From Paracoccaceae bacterium (lineage in GTDB: Bacteria > Pseudomonadota > Alphaproteobacteria > Rhodobacterales > Rhodobacteraceae): 12,021 nt of DNA. The position numbers were made by a program, and so were the translations under genes. Positions 6,625 through 12,021 of the stretch are shown in pieces (position 1 is the first letter of the stretch; the number at the start of each line of letters is the position of its first letter). The notes beneath the pieces are model-generated. The model was not told the origin of the DNA and searched no databases. It was given only the letters and a program-made list of their open reading frames with translations. Location: positions 1 to 12,021 of the forward strand of contig SLKB01000097.1 of assembly GCA_007134805.1 (NCBI GenBank), in the 5' to 3' direction.

Positions 6625-7308
6625 TCAGGCGGCGTGTCTCTGGCGAATCTCTTCCCAGGCGCGATTGACATCGCGCAGGCGATGCTCGGCAAGCTTCACG
6701 GCTTCCGCAGGCACACCGCGCGCGGCCAGCCGGTCCGGATGGGTTTCGCGCACGGCCGTGCGATAGGCGTGCTTGATCTGCTCGATCGGCGCATCGGCGG
6801 GCACTTCGAGCACATCATAGGGATCGGGCGGGACATCGCCCACAAAGCGCGCGCGCAGGCATCGGAAGCACCGCTCGCTCAGGCCGAAGATGGCGGCGAC
6901 CTCGGTGAGGAACGCGTCCTCGTCGGGGTGGAAGTCGCCATCGGCCATCGCAATTTCGAAGAGCCCCTCCATCAGGTCGACCAGCACCGGATCGCGCGGG
7001 GGGAACATCGCGGCGATCTTGCGCGCATAGAGATCGAAGCCCGCGACATCCTGGCGCGCGAGGTTGAAGACGCGCGCGGCATTGCGCTCTTCCTCGGGCG
7101 CGATGGTGAAGACACGCCGGAAGGCCGCGACCTCGCCGCGCGTGACCTGCCCGTCGGCCTTCGCAAGCTTCGCGCCGAGCGCGATCACGGCAATCGTGAA
7201 GGCCACGCTGCGCTGCGGCGGCGTGCGCAAACGCTCGAAGACGGCGCTGAGGGATTCCCCCTCGTGCAGGGCCTTGAGCGCGTCGGCGATGCGGGTCCAG
7301 ATCGACAT
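6625..7308 (-). CDS. TerB-like / J-domain co-chaperone (DjlA-like)
   Basis: 227 residues. The N-terminal two thirds is a TerB-like helical domain with two acidic metal-binding-type turns (KADGQVTRGEV at 50-60 and MADGDFHPDED at 121-131). The C-terminal part (about 162-227) is a J domain: PYDVLEVPADAPIEQIKHAY, HPD at 190-192, and VNRAWEEIR. This is the arrangement of DjlA, which stimulates DnaK, but there is no N-terminal membrane segment here, so the protein is probably soluble. The frame is open back to 7347; ATG 7308 (MSIWTRIADAL) is chosen because family members begin this way, though no strong ribosome site precedes either start. It lies 45 bp after the acetyltransferase gene and is probably cotranscribed. 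Confidence 0.9.
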   Translation of the reverse strand: MSIWTRIADALKALHEGESLSAVFERLRTPPQRSVAFTIAVIALGAKLAKADGQVTRGEVAAFRRVFTIAPEEERNAARVFNLARQDVAGFDLYARKIAAMFPPRDPVLVDLMEGLFEIAMADGDFHPDEDAFLTEVAAIFGLSERCFRCLRARFVGDVPPDPYDVLEVPADAPIEQIKHAYRTAVRETHPDRLAARGVPAEAVKLAEHRLRDVNRAWEEIRQRHAA

Positions 7309-7353
7309 GTGAGCAAAGCTAGCAGGAAACGGACGAAAAGATAGCATCGCGCA

Positions 7354-7860
7354 TCATTCGGCGCGCAGGAATTTCTGCATCAGCACCAGATCGTGACACT
7401 GGCCGAATTTCCAGCCGACCTGCGGCATGGTGCCCACCTGCATGTATCCCAGCCGCGCGTGGAAGCCGATGCTGGCGCGATTCGACCCGGTGATGGCTGC
7501 GACCATGACGTGATGGCCCTTCGCGGCGGCATGACGCTCGAGCGCGTCCATCAGCGCTCGGCCGAGCCCGAGGCCACGGGCCCCCGGGCCGAGATTGACC
7601 GTATGCTCCATCGTGCGGGCATAGCCCTGCCCGCCGCGGAACTGCGCGTAGGTGGCAAAGCCCAGCACGCGACCGCCGGATTCGGCGATCAGGACCGCCT
7701 GCCCTGCCCGCTGGCGGTCGCTGATCATGGTGGCGATGTCGTCGGCGCTGCGCTCGACGGGGTTGAAGGTGATGACCGTGTCGCGGATGATCGGGTTCCA
7801 GATCTCGGCGATGGCGGTGGCGTCGGTGCGGTGCGCGTCGCGCAGGCGAACATCGGACAT
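7354..7860 (-). CDS. GNAT N-acetyltransferase, phosphinothricin/methionine-sulfone type
   Basis: 168 residues, one GNAT domain. MSDVRLRDAHRTDATAIAEI and WNPIIRDTVITFNP are typical of the Pat/MnaT (YncA) branch, which acetylates phosphinothricin, methionine sulfone or methionine sulfoximine with acetyl-CoA. The acetyl-CoA pyrophosphate loop is ARGLGLGRALMDALERHA; NRASIGFHARLGYMQVG and VGWKFGQCHDLVLMQK close the domain as in that family. Two starts are possible: ATG 7860 (used here, matches family starts) and GTG 7869, which has AGGA only about 4 nt away. The gene sits between the DAHP synthase and J-domain genes on the same strand, with a perfect hairpin in the upstream gap. The true substrate is unknown, and herbicide resistance is not implied. 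Confidence 0.9.
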   Translation of the reverse strand: MSDVRLRDAHRTDATAIAEIWNPIIRDTVITFNPVERSADDIATMISDRQRAGQAVLIAESGGRVLGFATYAQFRGGQGYARTMEHTVNLGPGARGLGLGRALMDALERHAAAKGHHVMVAAITGSNRASIGFHARLGYMQVGTMPQVGWKFGQCHDLVLMQKFLRAE

Positions 7861-7937
7861 GGGGCGCACGGGGTCCTGTCAGGCGGGCGGAGGATGGGGC
7901 GGGGATTTGGAGAGCTGCCGCCCTCCAAGCCACCCGC

Positions 7938-7965
7938 TTCAAGGGGGCGACACGGCCCCCTTGAA
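7938..7965. repeat. Perfect 11-bp hairpin behind the DAHP synthase gene
   Basis: TTCAAGGGGGC (7938-7948) and GCCCCCTTGAA (7955-7965) form a perfect stem around the 6-nt loop GACACG, 9 bp beyond the DAHP synthase stop. In the transcribed (minus) direction the T-run lies before, not after, the stem, so it is not a textbook terminator. It may stabilise the 3' end, terminate weakly, or be a copy of a dispersed intergenic repeat. Confidence 0.75.
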
Positions 7966-7974
7966 AAACCCCGG

Positions 7975-9342
7975 TCAGATCGCGGCGGCGAGCCGCGCGC
8001 GCCGACCAAGCAGTTCCTCGGCGACCAGAAACGCCAGTTCGAGCGACTGGCTGGCATTGAGACGCGGATCACAAGCCGTATGGTAGCGCTGCGAGAGATC
8101 CTCGTCCGAGACAGCGCGCAGGCCGCCGGTGCATTCGGTGACATCCTTGCCGGTCATCTCGAAATGCACGCCGCCGGGGATCGTGCCCTCACCATTGTGG
8201 ATCGCGAAGAACTCGCGCACTTCGCGCAGCACGGCATCGAATGGCCGGGTCTTGTAGCCGCTCGAGGACTTGATCGTGTTGCCATGCATCGGATCGCAGG
8301 TCCAGAGCACGTGCGCCCCTTCCTCGCGCACCGCGCGGATCAGGCGCGGCAGGTGATCGCCCACCTGCCCTGCCCCGAAGCGCGCAATCAGCGTGAGCCG
8401 CCCGGGCGCGTTGTCGGGGTTGAGTATCGCGATCAGCCGCTTGAGATCGCTCTCGGTGATGCTGGGGCCGCATTTGAGCCCGATCGGGTTCTGCACACCG
8501 CGACAGAATTCGACATGCGCCCCGTCGGGCTGGCGTGTGCGATCCCCGATCCAGAGGAAATGCCCCGACCCTGCAACCGGCAGGCCCGAAGTCGAATCGA
8601 CCCGCGCGAGGGCTTCCTCGTATTCCAGAAGCAGCGCCTCGTGGCTCGTGTAGAAATCGACCGAGGCGAGATCCTGGCTGGTCTCCGAGGTGATCCCGGC
8701 GGCGGTCAGGAAATCGAGCGTGTCGGTGATGCGGTCGGTCATCTCGCGGTAGCGCTCGGCCTTCTCGCCCTCGGCGAATCCCAGCGTCCAGGCGTGGACC
8801 CGGTGCATGTCCGCATAGCCGCCCTTGGAAAAGGCGCGCAGCAGGTTCAGGCTGGCCGCGGCCTGCGTGTAGGCCTGCAGCATCCGGGCGGGATCGGGGA
8901 TGCGGGCATCGGGCGTGAAATCGAACCCGTTGATGATATCGCCCCGGTAGCTGGGAAGTTCCTGCCCGCCCACAACCTCGGTCGGGGTCGAGCGGGGCTT
9001 CGCGAACTGGCCGGCCATGCGCCCGACCTTCACCACGGGCACTTTCGCGCCATAGGTCAGCACGATCGCCATCTGCAACAGCACCTTGAACGTGTCGCGG
9101 ATGGAATCGGCGGTAAACTCGGAAAAGCTTTCGGCGCAGTCGCCGCCCTGCAGCAGGAACGCCTCACCGCGCGAGGCGGCGGCCAGCTTGCGCTTGAGCG
9201 CGCGCGCTTCTCCAGCGAAGACCAGCGGCGGATATTTCGCCAGTTGCGCCTCGACCGCGTTGAGCGCGGCGGGGTCGGGATAGTCGGGCATCTGGATCCT
9301 CGGGCGGTCGCGCCAGGATGATTTGGTCCAGCCTTTTGTCAT
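7975..9342 (-). CDS. aroG: Class II 3-deoxy-7-phosphoheptulonate (DAHP) synthase
   Basis: 455 residues. It condenses phosphoenolpyruvate and erythrose 4-phosphate, the first step of the shikimate pathway to aromatic amino acids. It is the plant/mycobacterial-type (class II) enzyme. Visible motifs are [22 protein letters not shown] (PEP contacts), [22 protein letters not shown], and [15 protein letters not shown]. The four metal ligands are present: C69, H353, E395 and D425, with nearly the same spacing as in the Mycobacterium enzyme. A GGAGGA ribosome site lies 4 nt before the ATG, and a near-consensus promoter lies about 60 nt further up. The symbol aroG is used loosely; class II enzymes are also called aroF or aroH. 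It is divergent from the GlxA-type regulator. Confidence 0.97.
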   Translation of the reverse strand: MTKGWTKSSWRDRPRIQMPDYPDPAALNAVEAQLAKYPPLVFAGEARALKRKLAAASRGEAFLLQGGDCAESFSEFTADSIRDTFKVLLQMAIVLTYGAKVPVVKVGRMAGQFAKPRSTPTEVVGGQELPSYRGDIINGFDFTPDARIPDPARMLQAYTQAAASLNLLRAFSKGGYADMHRVHAWTLGFAEGEKAERYREMTDRITDTLDFLTAAGITSETSQDLASVDFYTSHEALLLEYEEALARVDSTSGLPVAGSGHFLWIGDRTRQPDGAHVEFCRGVQNPIGLKCGPSITESDLKRLIAILNPDNAPGRLTLIARFGAGQVGDHLPRLIRAVREEGAHVLWTCDPMHGNTIKSSSGYKTRPFDAVLREVREFFAIHNGEGTIPGGVHFEMTGKDVTECTGGLRAVSDEDLSQRYHTACDPRLNASQSLELAFLVAEELLGRRARLAAAI

Positions 9343-9368
9343 CGGGTCCTCCGGTCGAAAGCGGCATC

Positions 9369-9399
9369 AGCGCCCGCGCCGAGAGGCCGCGGGGGCGCT
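9369..9399 (-). other. GC-rich hairpin in the DAHP synthase mRNA leader
   Basis: AGCGCCCGCG (9369-9378) pairs with CGCGGGGGCGCT (9388-9399), two bulged bases, around a 9-nt loop. It lies between the predicted transcription start and the ribosome site. No T-run, Trp/Phe/Tyr-rich leader peptide or alternative stem is evident, so attenuation is not supported; the stem could still slow translation or protect the 5' end. Confidence 0.4.
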
Positions 9400-9411
9400 T
9401 GCGCGCGCGCC

Positions 9412-9440
9412 TCTATACAAAAGCCCGCCCCCGCTTGCAA
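9412..9440 (-). promoter_or_regulatory. Promoter of the DAHP synthase gene
   Basis: On the minus strand TTGCAA (9440-9435) is followed after exactly 17 bp by TATAGA (9417-9412), both close to sigma-70 consensus. Transcription would begin near 9405, giving a leader of about 60 nt. Confidence 0.6.
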
Positions 9441-9471
9441 ATGCGATTGATCTTGCGCGGTCCGCAGAAAG

Positions 9472-9501
9472 TTGATTGGCTCGGCCGCAGACATGTAAGT
9501 T
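9472..9501 (+). promoter_or_regulatory. Weak candidate promoter of the GlxA-type regulator
   Basis: TTGATT (9472-9477) and TAAGTT (9496-9501) are separated by 18 bp. The -10 is a poor match. A start near 9508 would leave a leader under 10 nt before the ATG at 9516, which has no clear ribosome site. Assignment is tentative. Confidence 0.28.
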
Positions 9502-9515
9502 CCGGACCTTTCTGC

Positions 9516-10514
9516 ATGACGCCTGCGCCTGCCTCGAATTTCAGCCCTGCCCAAGACAGCGCGCCCGAACAGGTCGTGTTCCTGCTGGTCGACCGCTTCA
9601 CGCTGCTGGCCTTCAGCGCGGCGATCGAGCCGCTGCGCCTGGCCAATCGCGTCTCGGGGCGGCGGCTGTATTCGTGGCGGCTGGTCAGCGCGGATGGCGC
9701 GGCCGCGCGATGCTCGACCGGGACAGAGATCGCCGTGGATGGCGGGCTGGGAGAGGTCGCGCAGGACACGCTGATCCTTGTGTGCGCGGGGCTGAATGTC
9801 CAGCAGGCAGTGCCCGTCAGCGTGCTGTCCTGGTTGCGCAAATGCGCGCGCCACGGGGCCCGGATCGGAGGCCTGTGCACAGGGGCTGCAGTGCTTGCGC
9901 GGGCAGGATTGCTCGATGGGGTGCGTGCGACGATCCATTGGGAAAACCATGACGCGATGCTCGAGGACTACCCCGAGGTGGCGATCACCAAGTCGGTCTT
10001 CGTGATCGACGGCAAGCGGATGACCTCGGCGGGCGGGATGGCCTCGCTCGATCTGATGCTGAGCCTGATCGCCGCGCGCCATGGCAGCGATCTGGCGAAT
10101 TCGGTGGCCGATCAGCTGATCTATTCGTCCATCCGGACCAATCGCGACACGCAGCGCCTGTCGGTTCCGGCACGCATCGGGGTGCGCCACCCCAAGCTCG
10201 CGCGCGTGATCGACATCATGGAGCGCCACATCGAGGAGCCGATCCCCCCGGCCGAGCTGGCCCAGGATGTCGACATGTCCACGCGCCAGCTCGAGCGGCT
10301 GTTTCGCCGCTACCTCAACCGCAGCCCCAAGCGCTACTACATGGAGCTGCGCCTGGAGCGCGCGCGCAACCTGCTGATGCAGACGGATATGAGCGTGATC
10401 AATGTGGCCCTTGCCACCGGCTTCACCTCGCCCTCGCATTTCTCGAAATGCTACCGGGCGCATTACAGCACCACACCTTACCGCGAGCGCGGAACCCAGC
10501 CGGCCGAGAACTGA
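9516..10514 (+). CDS. GlxA/GbdR-type transcriptional regulator (DJ-1/PfpI plus AraC HTH)
   Basis: 332 residues. The N-terminal domain (about 16-195) is an amidotransferase-like DJ-1/PfpI fold used as a sensor: QVVFLLVDRFTLLAFSAAIE, TLILVCAGLNV, IGGLCTGAAVLARAGLLDG with C121 at the nucleophile-elbow position, and ATIHWENHDAMLEDYPEV. The C-terminal part (about 229-327) carries the two AraC helix-turn-helix units (PAELAQDVDMSTRQLERLFR and NVALATGFTSPSHFSKCYRA). Relatives such as GbdR and CdhR activate glycine betaine or carnitine catabolism genes; the ligand here is unknown. The ATG at 9516 matches the family start, and the frame is open further upstream without good initiation signals. It is divergent from the DAHP synthase gene and ends 9 bp from the convergent CBS gene. 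Confidence 0.92.
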   Translation: MTPAPASNFSPAQDSAPEQVVFLLVDRFTLLAFSAAIEPLRLANRVSGRRLYSWRLVSADGAAARCSTGTEIAVDGGLGEVAQDTLILVCAGLNVQQAVPVSVLSWLRKCARHGARIGGLCTGAAVLARAGLLDGVRATIHWENHDAMLEDYPEVAITKSVFVIDGKRMTSAGGMASLDLMLSLIAARHGSDLANSVADQLIYSSIRTNRDTQRLSVPARIGVRHPKLARVIDIMERHIEEPIPPAELAQDVDMSTRQLERLFRRYLNRSPKRYYMELRLERARNLLMQTDMSVINVALATGFTSPSHFSKCYRAHYSTTPYRERGTQPAEN

Positions 10515-10523
10515 GCGCGCGCG

Positions 10524-11063
10524 CTACCTGAGCCCGATGATCAGGAGCGAGCCGAGGGCATAGATCAGCACGCCGCCGCCGATGAGGACCCAGGGGAAAT
10601 TGCTGGCAAGGCTCGCCTTGGTGAGGTTCTTGGCCTGCTCAAACAGATCGGGCCATGTGTAGCTGACAAAATCGCCCTGGGTGAAAAGCGCTTTGATCCG
10701 TCCGTCCTCATCGACCACGGGCAGGCGGCGGAAGCGCTCGTTCGACATGATCCGCAGCCAGTCGAGCATCAGGTCATCCTCGCGCGCGAGCCGCAGCTCG
10801 CGCGTCATGATCTCGCCCAGCGTGGTCACCTTCGGGTCGAGGGTCTTGGCCACCACTTTCGTCATGATGTCACGCTCGGTCACGATCCCCTCGACTCGAT
10901 CATCCTTGTCCACGATGATGATGCAGCCATAGCCTTTCATCGACATCTGCTCGGCCGCACTGACGACAGGATCACCGGATTTGCCCGTCAGCGGTCTGGG
11001 CTTGTGCCTGTATTCGGAGCGATCCATCAGGCGCGCTCCGCCGCGTTGTGCCGTTTCCGTCAT
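10524..11063 (-). CDS. Tail-anchored tandem CBS-domain protein
   Basis: 179 residues. Two CBS motifs form one Bateman module: about 27-86 (DPVVSAAEQMSMKGYGCIII, GIVTERDIMTKVV, IMT) and 90-136 (RRLPVVDEDGRIKALFTQGD). Such modules bind adenine nucleotides and regulate a partner. Residues 156-177 (FPWVLIGGGVLIYALGSLLI) form one hydrophobic helix ending two residues before the C-terminus, so the Bateman module should face the cytoplasm on a C-terminal membrane anchor. The start is ATG 11063, 5 nt after a near-perfect AAGGAGGT; the in-frame GTG at 11069 lies within that ribosome site and is rejected. It is probably a single-gene unit with a promoter that overlaps a tandem repeat. The partner is unknown. 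Confidence 0.9.
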   Translation of the reverse strand: MTETAQRGGARLMDRSEYRHKPRPLTGKSGDPVVSAAEQMSMKGYGCIIIVDKDDRVEGIVTERDIMTKVVAKTLDPKVTTLGEIMTRELRLAREDDLMLDWLRIMSNERFRRLPVVDEDGRIKALFTQGDFVSYTWPDLFEQAKNLTKASLASNFPWVLIGGGVLIYALGSLLIIGLR

Positions 11064-11067
11064 TGCC

Positions 11068-11075
11068 ACCTCCTT
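11068..11075 (-). promoter_or_regulatory. Strong Shine-Dalgarno of the CBS gene
   Basis: AAGGAGGT, complementary to the 16S rRNA 3' end, ends 5-6 nt before ATG 11063. It decides the start and predicts efficient translation. Confidence 0.85.
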
Positions 11076-11092
11076 CGCGTGTCACGGGGAAG

Positions 11093-11120
11093 ACGCTAGT
11101 GCGACGCCAGGTCACGTCAA
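11093..11120 (-). promoter_or_regulatory. Candidate promoter of the CBS gene
   Basis: TTGACG (11120-11115) and TAGCGT (11098-11093) are 16 bp apart on the minus strand. The -35 hexamer lies inside the promoter-proximal copy of the GTCACGTCAAAA repeat. The -10 is weak, which fits a promoter needing an activator. Confidence 0.42.
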
Positions 11121-11135
11121 AACGTCACGTCAAAA
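11111..11135. repeat. Tandem GTCACGTCAAAA repeat at the CBS promoter
   Basis: Two identical 12-bp copies (11111-11122 and 11124-11135) repeat with a 13-bp period in the 98-bp gap between the P450 and CBS genes. A partial GTCACG copy lies at 11081-11086. The near-palindromic GTCACGTCA core and the position over the -35 suggest a regulator-binding site. Confidence 0.7.
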
Positions 11136-11161
11136 TCTTGCGCGCCTGCCGGCGATGGCGC

Positions 11162-12021
11162 TCAGGGGCGCGGCGCGACATGAAGCCGGATCCCGTCGCG
11201 CGCCCGCACTGTCATCTGCGCCATGGGTATGGGCGCCGGGCCGGGCCGGAATTCCCAGGCTGCGAGCAGCCGCGCGAGGATCGCCACCCCCTCGAGCATC
11301 GCAAACCCTGCGCCCGGGCAGGCGCGCGGGCCGGCCGAGAAGGGGATGAAGCCGTCGCGCGCGCGGGTGCGCGCGGCAGGTTCGGACCAGCGTTCGGGGC
11401 GGAATTCATGCGGGTCGGGCCAGAGCGCCTCGTGCCGGCCCAGATGCCAGGGCGAGACGATGACCTGCGCGCCGCGCGCCAGCCTGCGGCCGCGAAACAC
11501 CTCGGCCTGCGCAGTCTCGCGCACCATCATCGGCACCGGCGGGTAAAGCCGCAGTGCTTCGCGGAAGGTGTCGCGGATCAGTGGCGCCTGCCGGAAGCGC
11601 CCGATATCGGGGCTCGGACCAAGGCTGCGCGCCTCCTGCGCGAGGCGGTCCTGCCAGCCGGGATGCGTGGCGATCAGATAAAGCGCCCAGGCCAGCGCGG
11701 ATGCGCTGGTCTCGTGCCCGGCGAGAAAGAAGATCGCCACCTGATCGACCATTTCCTCGGTGCTGAACCGCGCGCCGGTTTCCGGATCGGGCGTGGTCAT
11801 GATCTTGGTGGCCAGATCATCGGGGGCTTCGCCGGCCTCGATCGCGGCCATGCGGGCCTCGGTCATCGCGGTGATGAGCGCGCGAATGCGGGCCGCGGTC
11901 TCGCGGGTGCGGCGGGGGAAGTAGCGCGGCATCCAGGCCGGCAGGGGCACAAGCGCTGCGATGTTCAGGATCGGGCTTGAGCGTTGATGGTCCCGGAAGC
12001 GCGCATAGACCTCGGCCGCGG
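11162..12021 (-). CDS. Cytochrome P450, N-terminal part beyond the window
   Basis: 286 residues of the C-terminal part; the frame is open to the right edge (first full codon at 12019-12017), so the start lies outside. All P450 core motifs are present: I-helix oxygen-binding AGHETS (in FFLAGHETSASALAWALYL), K-helix ExxR (EALR, in FREALRLYPPVP), PERW, and the haem loop FSAGPRACPGAGFAMLE, whose cysteine (codon 11320-11318) ligates the iron. It is a soluble bacterial-type monooxygenase that would need a ferredoxin or reductase partner, none visible here. Full length is usually 400-460 residues, so about a third is missing. The CYP family and substrate cannot be read from this fragment. GC-rich sequence follows the stop without a clear terminator. 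Confidence 0.95.
   Translation of the reverse strand, partial: AAEVYARFRDHQRSSPILNIAALVPLPAWMPRYFPRRTRETAARIRALITAMTEARMAAIEAGEAPDDLATKIMTTPDPETGARFSTEEMVDQVAIFFLAGHETSASALAWALYLIATHPGWQDRLAQEARSLGPSPDIGRFRQAPLIRDTFREALRLYPPVPMMVRETAQAEVFRGRRLARGAQVIVSPWHLGRHEALWPDPHEFRPERWSEPAARTRARDGFIPFSAGPRACPGAGFAMLEGVAILARLLAAWEFRPGPAPIPMAQMTVRARDGIRLHVAPRP

Noticed and set aside
6617..6632. CGCCTG-CTGT-CAGGCG hairpin over the stop codon of the J-domain gene
   Set aside because: It has only a 6-bp stem and no T-run in either direction, and is expected by chance at this GC content.
7393..9321. Very long plus-strand frame opposite the acetyltransferase and DAHP synthase genes
   Set aside because: It is a mirror of two unmistakable minus-strand genes; the product has no recognisable domain and it runs through the intergenic hairpin.
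1..12021. Mobile element, CRISPR array, prophage, tRNA or known riboswitch
   Set aside because: I looked on both strands and saw no transposase or integrase motif, no terminal inverted or regularly spaced repeats, no tRNA-like arms and no recognised riboswitch core; gene content is core metabolism.

Overview
The window is a stretch of high-GC alphaproteobacterial chromosome. Its gene content fits Rhodobacterales: a class II DAHP synthase, a DjlA-like TerB/J-domain chaperone, a short periplasmic protein with the EILPNGDI signature, and a DsrE protein ending in VWSF. Third codon positions are strongly G/C, so many long antisense frames are open and have been left out. No transposase, integrase, phage gene, CRISPR array, rRNA or tRNA was seen. 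The region reads as ordinary core chromosome.

Layout. 1-1790 (+): 3' part of a YejA/DppA-type solute-binding protein, then a small secreted DsrE-family protein closed by a strong hairpin terminator. 1798-4442 (-): serS, a 495-bp stretch holding an undescribed short frame (54 codons, or 112 if one in-frame TGA is ignored), a stand-alone TfoX C-terminal-domain gene, and a lipoprotein lytic transglycosylase coupled to it by an ATGA overlap. 4588-6192 (+): Ppx/GppA exopolyphosphatase, divergent from serS. 6150-9342 (-): class II DAHP synthase, GNAT acetyltransferase, TerB-J-domain chaperone and the EILPNGDI protein, whose 3' end overlaps ppx by 43 bp. 9516-10514 (+): GlxA/GbdR-type regulator, divergent from the DAHP synthase gene. 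10524-12021 (-): tail-anchored tandem-CBS protein and, upstream of it, the C-terminal part of a cytochrome P450 that runs off the window.

The genes do not form one pathway. They cover translation (serS), aromatic amino-acid entry (DAHP synthase), phosphate and stringent metabolism (ppx), envelope work (lytic transglycosylase, secreted DsrE and EILPNGDI proteins), chaperoning, and regulation. No novel multi-gene system was found. The items most worth a second look are the interrupted frame between serS and tfoX, the 13-bp-period direct repeat at the CBS-gene promoter, the AT-rich dyad before the dsrE-like gene, the possible leaderless start of the EILPNGDI gene, and the perfect 11-bp hairpin behind the DAHP synthase gene.
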